A DNA stretch of 56,785 bases from Ciborinia camelliae (Eukaryota > Ascomycota > Leotiomycetes > Helotiales > Sclerotiniaceae). The stretch is taken from assembly GCA_025890175.1 (NCBI GenBank), contig JANPYM010000005.1, positions 2,401,170 to 2,457,954 on the forward strand. The letters run 5' to 3'. The position numbers and the translations under genes are program-made. Shown piece by piece: positions 24,834 to 36,547 of the stretch. The notes beneath the pieces were generated by a model. It was given only the letters and a program-made list of their open reading frames with translations. It had not been told where the DNA came from and did no database searches. Position 1 is the first letter of the stretch, and every line of letters begins with the position of its first letter.

Positions 24834-26710
24834 CTATGGATAGAATTGGCCACATGGATCTGATGCATATTTGACAGTCAATACCTTTCCATATACTGGA
24901 TGGATCTTGAGACCTTCAAGACATTGCGTAGCCTGACCATTGATGCGCGCAAATCCCAAAATCAATTTTCTATACCCGGGGATCTCTGAAGAAGCGAACT
25001 CCCAGCCCGACAACTCATGATCGCAGAAACTCTCAAAGTACAGCTTTAGGTCATCATATATCACATCTTCGACCGGTCCTTCGATGGTCAACATTCGTGT
25101 TCTCTCGGGTTGCCTATATCTGCAATGTCCAAAGGTATTGTAGCGAACTTTGATTCTATGTCTTCGAATCAAAATTCCTCCACGATGTTCGCATCGATCA
25201 ATGAATCTCGCAGCTGCCTCGGGGTGTTTGAAGACCAGCTTGGCCGCAGACTTCACGAAGACTCCTTGTGGACGAGTAACTTCGAAGGCAGATACCGCTC
25301 CGGTATTGATCACCTCAAAAACCTCATGGGGCTGGATATCAGCTGGCAGATTTGTTAACCAGAGAGCGCAGTTCTGATGATCAGGGAGATTTCTGATACC
25401 GGCTGCCGGATTGCCTTTGTAGCCTCCAGATGATGTTTGTGATTCTTCTTCCCCATCGGCCAACGAACATCGTCGGCGTTGTAACTTCCTGGATGGCACC
25501 ATTTGGAATTGGTCCGCATATGGCTCGGCTTCCTTGGGCATGTTCAGTTGTTCATTCATTTCGGTGACGGTATGAGGTACGTAGCTATTTAGTTTTTGAG
25601 CCTTCTTTTGGCGACGAGGTGCTTTCCTATGGGACGAGTCATTCTGGGGCATCACGGTGTTATTATCGGCAGTAAAAGGATTTGAAGCATATGTTTCAGT
25701 GACCCTTACGGATCGTGTGAAGTAGTTTGGAGGGGCCATCTGTTGTGGTTCTTGCTGATGTCGTCCCATGGCGGCAGAACCATTGTTTTCCCACATTTGA
25801 CCTCCACCACATGTTTGTTCGTTCGGGAAGGGCGGGTCCGCAAACCGACGTGGTGTGGGAGCTTCCGGATGCAGAGACTGGTTAGGCATCTGCATATATC
25901 CGGTGGTTTGTCCAACAGGAACAGGGGGTCTAGCCATATAGGTTCCGTGCACGGGAGCATTAGCGAATGCGAATGTTGCTTGTGCATTCATGTTTTGCTG
26001 TGGCATCGGGAAGAAATTGGCCTTGTTGAGATGTGGATCGTTCCAAGGTCCCCAGTATTGAGCAAGTGGATGGAAGACGCGGGACTGTGCCATGTGATCT
26101 TTATGCAAACGCCTAAAACCAGGTAAGTCAGTACATGTTTATTGAGTCTGAGCGGGTAAAATCCATACAGTACGTCTTTGCGCCGTTGGTTAACTTGCAT
26201 TGATTCGTCTAGTCTCTCCTGAACCGATGCTGGTGTTACGCCTAGAGAACAAGTGGTCAGCCAGTCATCCTTAGACGAGCCTGAAAAATGTCTCGGCTGA
26301 GGGATGGAAGATTTTGTGGCAAATACTATTGGGTATGCAGCAAGTTGTTGTGTGTCGCGCAAGTTGAATAACACTTGCTGAATTGAAGAAGAGACTTGGG
26401 AAGTGGATGGATAATATGGTAAGATCTTGTGCGATACAGCTTGATCCAGATGTGTGGGGACGGAAAGTAAAATAAGGAAATGGACAGATGCGTGCAAGTA
26501 ATGCTGGTATAGGAGGATAAGGAAAGTAAAGATGGGGATTGGAAGGGTAAATTTAGGAAAAGGCATGGACCTAGGAAGATTTAGCCAAATACAATAGAGC
26601 TTACCATCGAGTAGAAACACATTCCGAGGGTTCATGTTTGAATCAAAATCAGAAGGATTTATGGCTCCGAGAAAACCTGCTCCGTTGTTGGGATAGAGAT
26701 TGTAAGACAT
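24834..26710 (-). CDS. RRM-like RNA-binding protein, paralog 2 (485 aa)
   Basis: Exons 26710-26605, 26241-26169 and 26112-24834 give 485 aa starting MSYNLYPNNGAGFLGAINP. The phases fit (106, 73 and 1279 bases). The first intron is unusually long for this window (363 bases) and the second is short (56). The first half is Gln/Met/Pro/Asn-rich and probably disordered. An RRM-like domain starts near residue 297 (HQNCALWLTNLPADI), with the strand SAAKLVFKHPEAAARF. A second segment follows (RMLTIEGPVEDVIYDDLKLY .. LILGFARING). The spacing and shared blocks with paralog 1 (NCA-W, AAK-VFKHPE-A-R, FARI-GQ) show a tandem duplication that has diverged strongly outside the domain. A cytosolic or nuclear RNA-binding role is inferred only from the fold. 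Confidence 0.82.
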
Positions 26711-28528
26711 TTTGATAAGAAGGAAGGGGCTTAGAATTGCAGAATTGAGTGTTATGGAGGTTTTTACATCAAGGTAAGAAGGTAGGTAGGTAGGTAGGTC
26801 TTGGGGTGTCAGAATTTATTGTAATCTGTAAGGTAGTGTTGGAAGTTCCTTGTTGATAAACAAAGTGGAATGATGGTACTGCATTGTAGGACTCCAAAGT
26901 CTTCTGTTGTATAAGACTTTAGAGGCAGAAGATGGGAAACTACAGTAGCTTCGGCACTACCCACTTTAATACTTGTTATACATCCTCGGGAAGGGAGGGG
27001 GAAAGTCACGCGAAACAGAAAATTAACTGACATTGGCCCAACATGAGCTATGATGATTTTATTCACTGAGTTTGTTTGATCCAGGTGTTTTGAAAATAGT
27101 TCTATATTGGTCGGAATCGGAGATATGGAATCAGGGTTATGGTTGGCTAGCTTGTCATGATATTCTTTTGGGGATTCTTGATCTTGGAGTGAAGGGAAGG
27201 AGAACAGATTTGGACTATTTGGTATGTTCTTTCTAGTGTGGTTTTTTTTAGAGATGAGATTGATGAATGATTAGATGGTGGTAGTGTCTATTTACTTGGT
27301 TCATAACCGAAGAAATATGAAAGTTTGCATGTTTGGGAAAAACCTTGGAGTCTGGCACACCCTCTCGACCTGTTCTTTTGGGATTAAGTCGTAGATACTA
27401 CTATAGTGCATCTAGATGTAAGTTCCAAGATCTGAGTCTCTAGAAGTTCAGTAAGTCTCAATGTCTAAAGTATTTCTTTTTCTCTTTCATTTCAATTTTT
27501 TGTATCTTGGTCTGTGAGCTAAGAACATCTGGATGCCTAGTTGGATAGTATTGACTCGATAACTCGAAGCCATCCTTTAGCATCCACATCAAGGAATCGA
27601 TGAATATTGTCACTCTGTTTCGGGGAGCAATCATCCAATGCTTGTAGATACCTATGTGCTACGCTGCAGCGATTGCAGATGCCGTGTCAGCAAATGTCAT
27701 AAACCCCCTCCCCGCCCCCCCGCTTTCACAACCTATTGATTCGATCTAATCAAAATCCTCGAGATAATTCCTTTGGAAGATTGGCAGATTGAGAAACACA
27801 GGTTGAATGGGACACAAATTTGAGGGGACGTAGAATAGGGGGGGAATAATACAGAACTGGAAATAGAGGGGAAAGTTCGGAGCTGAATGTGCAGAAGGAT
27901 GGGTTTGAAGATTGTATAATAGTGTTTGCAGAACGTAGTTGAAAATTGGATAGTCATTAGTTACGTTGAAGAGTTATTACGTGCTTGGATGTTGTTGTGG
28001 AACTATAAGAAAGGCACATCGGGAAACGGGCCAATGAAATGATGTAACTGAGGTGGCATGAGTCGACTCACATAAACACCATTCTCTCCTCGAACTGGTA
28101 AGTATCATTGTTTTACTATATAGTATTCCTAGAGGAGCCATAATCTTTGACATAGTCAGCTGTGACCAGGAATTGTTAGAAGGGATTGGAAGATTGCTGA
28201 AGTAGAATGTATATCCGTCTAATACTTGTAGAGCTCTATGGAAATTGGTGTTATAGGTAGATAGAAATTTCTTGTTGATATAAAATAGTTCTATATATAC
28301 TAGTGTGAAAAAGTGAAGGTTGATAGATAAATCATATAGCCTAATTGGCCTTTTTTATACTATATACAGATTAACAGCAATAATATATAAAATGATATTC
28401 GATTAACTTTACTATATAGTAATAATAAAATATAAAAAGAATAAACTAAAATCTAACATATAATATTAAATAGAATTAAAAAATATATAAATTAGAGATC
28501 ATAATATATTATATTTCAAAAAGGCGAT

Positions 28529-28552
28529 GATAATAATAATAATAATAATAAT
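28529..28552. repeat. (ATA)n microsatellite
   Basis: About eight copies inside an AT-rich block. Confidence 0.85.
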
Positions 28553-28707
28553 CTATAAGTACAAGTACAACAAAAGATCTAACTTGAATATATATACAGG
28601 TCGATGAGAATCACGTAATCTCTATACACATGATTTTCCCGCATATTACTATCTTCACTTTACTTCACTTGAATATAATAATCATTTGAGTGCTCTATCT
28701 TCTTCTT

Positions 28708-28820
28708 AGTAGCAGTAGCAGGAGCAGGAGCAGTAGCAGTAGCAGTAGTAGTAGGAGTAGCAGTAGCAGTAGCAGTAGCAGTAGCAGTAGCAGGAGTAAT
28801 AGTAGGAGCAGAAGTAATAA
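28708..28820. repeat. (AGC/AGT/AGG)n compound microsatellite
   Basis: An interrupted AGN trinucleotide array. It creates a spurious Ser/Arg-rich open frame that is not annotated. Confidence 0.85.
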
Positions 28821-28870
28821 TAATGAGGTGGAAATCTTCTATTCTATTAGATGGGTGGGGATTCTATCTA

Positions 28871-29050
28871 GGTATCTCGGTATCTAGATAGATAGGTAGG
28901 TAGGTAGGTAGATAGGTAGTATATCTAGATAGGTATCTAGATAGATAGGTATCTAGATAGATAGGTATCTAGATAGATAGGTATCTAGATAGATAGGTAT
29001 CTAGATAGATAGGTATCTAGATAGATAGGTATCTAGATAGATAGGTAGAT
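28871..29050. repeat. 16-base tandem repeat, TCTAGATAGATAGGTA
   Basis: About eight near-perfect copies from 28925 on, preceded by (TAGG)n/(TAGA)n. The array is built from TCTAGA and GATAGGTA blocks. Confidence 0.85.
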
Positions 29051-29160
29051 ATTAATGTTAAGGGGTATATACTAACCTTAAATAAATATTTAATTTTTAA
29101 CAACCTAAAATTATAGGGTTTTTTTTTGAATTTTGAATTTGATTTTCGTGGGATTTGTAT

Positions 29161-29240
29161 TGTGTTTTATTGTGTTTTATTTTATTTTATTTTATTTTAT
29201 TTTATTTTATTTTATTGTATTTTATTGTATTTTATTGTAT
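29161..29240. repeat. (TTTTA)n with TTTATTGTA variants
   Basis: A pentanucleotide array of about ten copies, ending in three 10-base TTTTATTGTA units. Confidence 0.85.
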
Positions 29241-29370
29241 AACTACCTATAGGGGTAGGGGACCCAGAGGGGTAGGGCCGACCACCTAGTACCAACTAGG
29301 AGGGAGGACGACTAGTGGGAGTAGGTATCTACTACATGTAGGTAATTTCTAGGTTATTATTCGTGTTTGT

Positions 29371-29445
29371 TAGTAGATAGATAGATAGATAGATAAATAG
29401 ATAGGTGGATAGGTAGATAAATGGGTAGATGGATAAATGGGTATC
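29371..29445. repeat. (GATA)n-like tetranucleotide repeat
   Basis: Imperfect TAGATAGATAGATAGATAAA-type repeats grade into GGTAGATGGATAAATGGGTA. Confidence 0.75.
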
Positions 29446-29479
29446 TTGTGAATTCTATTATATATATCTAATATATTAA

Positions 29480-30410
29480 ACCTTTCCCTTTCTTTTTCTC
29501 TCCCAACTTATCTCTCCCTCGTTCTCCTCATCCCCCTCTCCTCCTCCTCCTTCTCCTTCTCTCCCTCACATTATCCCTTTCTTCTTCTCCCCCTCTTTCT
29601 TTCCCTCCTTTTCCCCCTCCTCCCCCCTTCCCTTTTTCCCTCATCCATTCACTCATTCATCTTTCTCCTTCTCCCCCTTCTTCTTCCCCTTAGACCATCC
29701 CCTTCCCTTTTCCCCTCATCCCCTTCTTTTTATCTTTTATACTATTCCTCTTCCTTATTCTTTTTTTTTTTCCCTTTCTTCTTTTTCTCTTTCTCCCCCT
29801 CTTTCTCCCTTTTACATTATATTATTTTTTTTTCTTTTCATTTTTCCTTTATCCCCTTTTCCTTTCTTCTTTTCCCCCTCCTCCCTCCTCCCCCTTCCCC
29901 TTATCCATCCACCCATTTATCCACCTTTTTTTCCTTTTCTTCTTCTTTTCAAACCATTCCCCTTATCCCCTCCCCCTCATCCCCTCCCCCTCATCCCCTC
30001 CCCCTCATCCCCTCCCCCTTTCCCTCAATCTCAATCTCCCCCTCATCCCCTCCCCCTCATCCCCTCCCCTCATCCCCTCCCCCTCATCCCCTCCCCTCAT
30101 CCCCTCCCCCTCATCCCCTCCCCCTCATCCCCTCCCCTCATCCCCTCCCCCTCATCCCCTCCCCCTTCCCCTCCCCCCTCATCCCCTCCCCCCTCATCCC
30201 CTCCCCCTCATCCCCTCCCCCTCATCCCCTCCCCCTCATCCCCTCCCCCCTCATCCCCTCCCCCTCATCCCCTCCCCCTCATCCCCTCCCCCTCATCCCC
30301 TCCCCCTCATCCCCTCCCCCTCATCCCCTCCCCCTCATCCCCTCCCCTCACTCCCCCCAAATTTCCACCATTCAATCTCCATCTCAATCTCCATCTCAAT
30401 CTTCATCTCA
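29480..30410. repeat. Polypyrimidine tract with 14-base minisatellite
   Basis: Almost 930 bases are nearly pure C/T on the plus strand. From about 29955 to 30350 this becomes a tandem array of CCCCTCCCCCTCAT (14 bases), with about 27 copies and one-base length variants. No coding potential. Long homopurine-homopyrimidine mirror-like tracts can form triplex DNA, which is an inference here. Confidence 0.85.
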
Positions 30411-30423
30411 ATCTCAAAGAAGA

Positions 30424-30454
30424 GAAAACAAAACAAAACAAAACAAAACAAAAC
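30424..30454. repeat. (AAAAC)n microsatellite
   Basis: About six perfect copies upstream (on the plus strand) of the transaldolase 3' end. Confidence 0.85.
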
Positions 30455-30925
30455 CTTGATATCTATCTAGATCCACGGATACCTACCCACCTAAGTATAG
30501 GAAGGTACCTAGGGAGATAATGGATGGATGGATGGATGAATGAATGGATGGATGAATGGATGATAAACCAATATAGATAGATAGGTATCTAGAAATATAA
30601 TAAAAATCATAAAACCTAATCAACAATCACATATATATACATACCTACATACCTTACTTACCCAAGGTAGGTAGATATGTAAATCACAAACATTATAAAC
30701 ATCACAAACATCAAACATCAAAATACAACAATACCAATCCAATTCTATTAATCATCAAATTCATTTCATTTGTTTAATTCATATCTGAACACGCACGCAT
30801 GCATAAATACAAATGTATATCCTCAATTGGATCTTTCAATTTTGACCTCCATGATTGAACCACCATGATGTAACCAATAACTATAATATCAACCGACCCA
30901 ACCCTAAGACGCAAAAAAGGTCAAT

Positions 30926-32282
30926 TTATTGCAACTTAGCCTTCAAGATATCCTTCAAGGTAACGGCATCAGCAGCAAACTTGCTGATACCTTCTCTCAA
31001 CTTCTCAACCGCCATCGCATCCTCATTGAATGCGAATCGGAACTCGGCCTCATCATCAATGTAGGTCAATTTCTCAATATCTAAAGCGCTGGCGTTCTCG
31101 GCCACCAACTTCTTTGGGACAGCCTCGGTGGAGTTCATCAAATCTTCCAACAAGTTTGGTGAGATGGTGAGGTAATCACATCCGGCAAGTTCGGTGATTT
31201 CACCAGTGTTACGGAAAGAAGCTCCCATGACGATGGTCTTGTATCCAAATTTCTTGTAGTAGTCGAAGATGGCCTTGACGGACTCAACTCCTGGGTCCTC
31301 TTGAGAAGTGTAGGTCTTTCCGGTGGATGCCTTGTACCAATCAAGGATACGTCCAACGAATGGAGAGATGAGGAAAGCACCGGCTTCAGCACAAGCAACG
31401 GCTTGAGATTTAGAGAAGAGGAGGGTAAGGTTGCAGTTGATTCCGTGATCGCGTTGAAGGATACGGGCAGCTTGGATACCTTCCCAGGTAGAGGCAATCT
31501 TAATCAAAATGCGGGACTTGTCAATTCCCTCGGATTTGTAAAGCTAAATAAGACATGTGTTAATATTGATTTTACCGTATCGTGATACGATTGACTCCCA
31601 AAGGATAATCTGGGGACAAAATCTCAAAGTAGGTAACATACATCAATAATTCGGAGAGCCTTGTTAATGGTGGCTTGAGTATCGAAAGAGAAACGAGCAT
31701 CAACCTCAGTTGAAACCTTTCCTGGAACAACCTTCAAGATTTCTTTACCGAACTCAACGAGAAGACGATCGAGGGTAGCATCGGTCTTCTTTTCGAGATC
31801 ACCCTCTTGCTCCTTTCCGTATGCAACTGCGGTATCGATGAGCTTGGCATATTCGGCCTTTTTGGAGGCAGCGAGGATCAAAGATGGGTTGGTGGTAGCA
31901 TCTTGTGGCTTATATTTGGCAATGGCTGATCATGTAGGTTAGTGATTGATTATGGGGATGATGGCGATGAAATTGTAGATGAGAACGTACAAGCAAAGTC
32001 ACCTAGAGAGAAAGACGAGTCAGTAAATGTTTGAAGCGGTGACCATGATGAATAGGATGGATTAAAAACTTACCAGAGTCAGAGACGACAGTCTATCATG
32101 ACAAAGTAATGATTAGCACACTGTTTCGAGAAGTATATCTTCAAATTCCATCTCATTCAATAACATTCCCCCTATCGATCCGGGTCGGACCCGAGTGTCC
32201 CGTCGACCAAGGATTTTGAAAAGAAAACAGATTGTTTACTTACGGTGCCAGTGGCTTTGAGTTGATCTAATGAAGAAGACAT
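30926..32282 (-). CDS. TAL1: Transaldolase
   Basis: Five exons, 32282-32244, 32092-32074, 32002-31991, 31925-31642 and 31543-30926, encode 323 aa, the normal size. Transaldolase transfers dihydroxyacetone from sedoheptulose 7-phosphate to glyceraldehyde 3-phosphate in the cytosolic non-oxidative pentose phosphate pathway. The Schiff-base lysine is K133 in [15 protein letters not shown]. The acid/base aspartate is D18 in VVSDSGDF, and N36 lies in QDATTNPS. The third exon is only 12 bases (GTGACTTTGCTT) with a GTACGT donor and a CTCTCTAG acceptor. Without it the GDFAS block is lost, so it must be included. Short early exons followed by a long last exon are common for highly expressed fungal genes, and codon use here is strongly C-ending. 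Confidence 0.97.
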
Positions 32283-34421
32283 GATTATAAAAGTGTGATG
32301 ATTTGGGGTATCTTTGGAAGGAGTGGGAAATGAAGTCAAGTGAAATGGTATGGAAGTGGTATGATGGAATTGAGAGGGAATGGGTATGAAAGAGATTTTA
32401 TGTTGTTGAGGCGATGGGATGGAGGAGTGACAACTGAGTTTTGGCTTCACCCCTCGGCGTCATATGGTGGGGTTCAATAAATGGGGCAGACCAACCGTGG
32501 CTAATGTAGGTGGATGACTAAGCGGGAAGGATGCACGCACACCTTGTGCGATGGATGATTTGTGAGAAAGTGAAGAGAGCTTGAAGTGAAGTAAAGGTGA
32601 AGGAAGAATGGATAAAATTAAATGAAGCAATAATAATCCAATAGAGGGTTTTTTTGTAATTTTAAAGAAGCAATCAAATTGATATATGATAATTATTATA
32701 ATAAAGACCTTGGGAATAAAAGATATAAATTTATGAATTTATATCATTACAAACAAAACAATTGATGTCATACCTTCAGCTAGATAGGTGTAGCTACTCT
32801 ATACTCTAGGTACTCGGGGCCACGAATAAAATAATGAAATTATCTGGTTCTTTTCTCCTCTTCTCTTCCCTTCCCTCTCTCTCCCTCCCCCTCTCTCTTT
32901 CTCTCTCTCCCTCCCCTCCTCCCGTAACTCCTTTGTTAATACATATCCGATCCCCTTAACATCATATTTGGTTTCTCTTGAATGCCATACCATACCAAAG
33001 TTGCCACCTGGGCACATTTCGGAGACGTATTATTCCGACCGTATCCATCAATCATCCAAGTTTCTCCGACCGTATCCATCTATCCATCAATCATCCAAGC
33101 CAAGTTCTCCGAAGGTTCCTCCGAAGCTTCCTTAGTTTCACAAGGACAAAATCCGAAATGGCGAACCGGGTCTAGAATTCAATCGAAACGATAAGCAAGA
33201 ATTTGCTCCCCCCTTCCCCTTACTCATCATGTTCGGTGAGGACAAAACCATCGCTAGGTAGGTAGGTAGGTACTGTACTGTACTACTGTCCTGTAATTAA
33301 TGAATAAAAATCATGTCGTGAAATTCTACGGAGTATTATTATTATAATTGTCATTTGTCTCAGACTTGGAAAATATCAATATGGTGAACTTTATTTCTAA
33401 TGGTTTGTAACTCGTGACTCGTGACTTGTTGATTATTATATTTACACCTGCAATACGGACGGGAATTAACGGATCGGCTGCAGGTGTCTATAGAGAAGAA
33501 CGTTGAAATCCATACATAATATAATAATCATTGCCCAGGTCAGGTCTCTCTCATCCATAAATGTACCTAGGTAATGCCAAGATGAATGGATGATGGATGA
33601 GCTGAGTTGAGAGTTTAAAATCCGACCGAAGATGTTACACCGATATTGGATGAGAGGGAGAGGGAGGGGATGATTTCTTTACATCAATATCTATCTTATG
33701 TACTTCAATGAGATTATTAAGAAGCATTTGTTCAATTGTCTGCAGTGTGAAGGATTATGACATCACGACATCACGACATCACTACATGGTTTATATCAAT
33801 ATAGATAGATACCTATTTATATATATGAATTCAGAAAGTCTGCCGGGTACAATATCGCTTGCTTAAGGGAGTCAATCCATGGTCATGGTCCATGGTTGTC
33901 GGTCGATAGCAAGGATGGATTGATTGGCGGAGAGAGAAAAATATATATATAAATATACGGTAAATATCTGATCTCAAATGTTTACTGGATATGAAGTTTA
34001 TCTTTACCTCAAGTTTCTACCTAGGGAGGTAGGGAGGTAGGTATTTAATTCTGTTGAAAGTTACTCCCGGTGAGGTGAAGTTATACTCCCGGGGATCTTT
34101 TCTTTTAAACTCACTCTCTCCCTCTGCCTCCATCCCTCCCAATTGAAAATATAATTCGAGCTTGAGTTCCGTCATCAATGTCAGGGACTCAAAATTACCA
34201 TGCATTAGCTCTCTAAATAATCGATTTTAATTGGTCAGCCTCATCCAACCTCAAAATCTCAAAATCTCAAAATTTCACCCCTCAGCCTCGTCCGCTTCCA
34301 TATTTCCATTCGAAGCTTCCAGCTCACCACCATAACAAATCAACCCAAATATATCCCCCGCAACACTCTTCCCATTCACTTGCCATGCGCCTCCGGTAAC
34401 ATCCAAGAACCAGCCATCCAC
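32283..34421. other. Long intergenic stretch between TAL1 and MTG1
   Basis: About 2.1 kb between divergent genes. It contains the TAL1 promoter side, a CT-rich patch (32850-32925) and a duplicated CCGACCGTATCCATC..TCATCCAAG segment at 33037-33100. There is also GGTAGGTAGGTAGG at 33258-33272 and repeated CATCACGA at 33762-33782. No gene recognised. Confidence 0.4.
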
Positions 34422-35554
34422 ATGGCCCAATTCATCCCCCGCCCCGTGTTCCCCCAACAACTCTCGCTCCCCCGCTCCTATTATCTGGGGCATCATGCAT
34501 CCGGTCTTTCGCGCATGAAGACGATGCTCTCGTCCATCGATCTCATCATCGAATGTCGCGATTATCGCGTCCCTCTCACGTCTCGCAATCCGTTGTTCGA
34601 ACAATCGCTTGCGGGCAGTGAGAGAGTTATTGTGTATACGAAACGCGATTTGGGGAGTCATGGTTTGCTGATTGATAAAAAGGTTTGGGTTCTCTTTTCT
34701 TGTATATGATGAATGGCAGGATATGTATGCATGTATGTATGTATGTATGAATGAAGGACATGCTAATATCCTCCACATAGAGAGAAACCATCATAAGAGA
34801 ATGGCACCAACCCTCCCCCACCCTCTTCTCCAACCACAAATCCAAACCCGACATCCAAAGCATCCTCTCCCTCTGCAAAGAACACGGTCTAAACCACGAT
34901 TCCCTGACCGGCTCTCGGATCCTCATCGTCGGCATGCCCAACGTAGGGAAATCGTCCCTGCTCAACGCGCTGCGCATGGCAGGCGTCAATCGCGGCAAAG
35001 CGGCCTTCACCGGCGCCCAACCCGGCATCACCAGGAAGATCGCCTCGGGCGTGAAGATCGTCGACCCGGATCCGGACTCGGGAACCGAGGGCGTCTACCT
35101 GGTGGATACGCCGGGCGTCTTCGTCCCCTTTGTCCCCGACACGGACAGCATGTTGAAATTGGCCCTGGTGGGCAGCGTCAAGGATACCATCATCGCGCCC
35201 ACGACGCTGGCGGATTATCTCCTCTTCCACGTGAATCTGAAGGTCGGCCCGTCGGCTTATCGCGAATATTGTCACGCGACGAATGACGTGGTGCCGTTTT
35301 TGGAGGCGGTCGCTAGGAAAACCGGTCGTTTGGGGAAGGGCGGCGTGCCGGATGTCGAGGCCGCGGCTCTGTGGGTCGTGCAGAGGTGGAGACAGGGACT
35401 TCTCGGCAAGTTTGTTTTGGATGAGGTGCAGCCGGATGGCTTGGAGAAAAAAGTCGCTGAGGAGGTCAGGATTAGCGTTAGTCAGGCTAGAAAACAAGCA
35501 AAGGATTCTCAGAGATTGAGAGCTAAGGCGAGGAAATCGGAATCCTTGGGTTGA
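34422..35554 (+). CDS. MTG1: Mitochondrial ribosome-associated GTPase 1, circularly permuted
   Basis: Exons 34422-34682 and 34781-35554 give 344 aa joined in phase 0. Mtg1/YlqF-type GTPases assist assembly of the mitochondrial large ribosomal subunit. The permuted motif order is visible: the G4-like YTKRDL (residues 72-77) precedes G1 GMPNVGKSS (138-146), followed by GITRK and G3 DTPG (196-199). The first in-frame ATG gives a Pro/Arg/Ser N terminus (MAQFIPRPVFPQQLSLPRSY) compatible with mitochondrial import. The G4 motif reads TKRD in place of the usual NKxD. The second exon is markedly GC-richer (many GCG, CTG and GGC codons) than neighbouring genes. A (TATACC)n array begins about 155 bases after the stop. 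Confidence 0.94.
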
Positions 35555-35710
35555 TCATCGGTCTCGGTCTGTGTTTACAACTGCCTCGTCTTGATCGCTT
35601 GTCACCGCTTGATTCACCGAAAACTAGATGTCGATATCATCTATACCATACCATATCATATCATAACCCCCTTCTTCGCCTACAGCCATATCATAACTCC
35701 CTTCTTCGCC

Positions 35711-35900
35711 TATACCTATACCTATACCTATACCTATACCTATACCTATACCTATACCTATACCTATACCTATACCTATACCTATACCTATACCTATACC
35801 TATACCTATACCTATACCTATACCTATACCTATACCTATACCTATACCTATACCTATACCTATACCTATACCTATACCTATACCTATACCTATACCTATA
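35711..35900. repeat. (TATACC)n hexanucleotide array, about 31 perfect copies
   Basis: 190 bases of perfect hexamers. Six frames through it give Leu-Tyr, Thr-Tyr or Arg-Tyr dipeptide runs; these are artefacts, not genes. Confidence 0.95.
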
Positions 35901-36435
35901 AGACCGCTCGATCATCGGCAACATAAAATCCTGACTGAGATGTGCTATCGAAATATCAAGTTTAAATTGGTTACACATACACACATATATACATCTCACA
36001 TATACATATACATGTCACATATACCTAACTCACATCATATATATACATCTCACACACACATCTCATATATCACATCTCATATATCACATCTCATATACAT
36101 CTCATATATACATCTCATATATACATGAGGCGCATATTCATGAGACAACTAGAGAATAGATGGATGTGTAGGTAGGTAGATAGGTAGGAGTGAGGTAGGT
36201 AGGTAGGTAGGAGTGAGGTAGGAGTGAGGTAGGTGGGTGGATAGGTAGGTGGATAGGTAGGTAGGTAGGTGGATAGGTAGGTAGGTAGGTATTTTCGGAT
36301 TCGGGTCCGCATTTTTGCCGTTGAGGTGATGGGCTTTTGGTTGAGGTGAGGGGCTTTTGGTTGGAGGGCCTTTGGTTTGGGGTTTGGGGAAAGGGGAAAG
36401 GGGAAAGGGGGATAGTGGGGGATAGTGGGGGATAT
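35901..36435. repeat. Simple-sequence block (CATATA, GGTAGGTA, GGGGA)
   Basis: Consecutive low-complexity stretches: ACATCTCATATA-type repeats at 35970-36125, (GGTA)n with GGTGGATA variants at 36170-36295, and G-rich GGGGAAAGGGGAAAGG at 36388-36435. No gene. Confidence 0.7.
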
Positions 36436-36547
36436 TGGGGGTTTGGAAGGTTGGGGGTTTGGAAGGTTGGGGGTTTGGAAGGTTGGGGGTTTGGAAGGTT
36501 GGGGGTTTGGAAGGTTGGGGGTTTGGAAGGTTGGGGGTTTGGAGGTT
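36436..36547. repeat. 16-base G-rich minisatellite, TTGGGGGTTTGGAAGG
   Basis: About seven nearly identical copies. Each unit has several G runs, so the plus strand could form G-quadruplexes (inference). It abuts the degenerate TTGCATATCT repeat cluster. Confidence 0.9.

Larger units (their letters stand above)
26711..28870. other. Long intergenic stretch, AT-rich end
   Basis: About 2.2 kb upstream of RRM paralog 2 with no gene recognised. GGTAGGTAGGTAGG lies at about 26780-26797. From about 28260 to 28600 the DNA becomes extremely AT-rich and TpA-rich, which could be a decayed repeat. An (ATA)n run is at 28529-28552. Confidence 0.4.

Noticed and set aside
28690..28887. Ser/Arg-rich frame resembling an SR protein
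   Set aside because: It is the translation of the AGC/AGT microsatellite.
34889..35497. 202-codon minus-strand frame opposite MTG1
   Set aside because: A shadow of a GC-rich coding exon. It has no domain, while the plus strand has clear GTPase motifs.
35551..35999. Frames encoding Leu-Tyr, Thr-Tyr and Arg-Tyr dipeptide runs
   Set aside because: They are translations of the (TATACC)n microsatellite in different frames.
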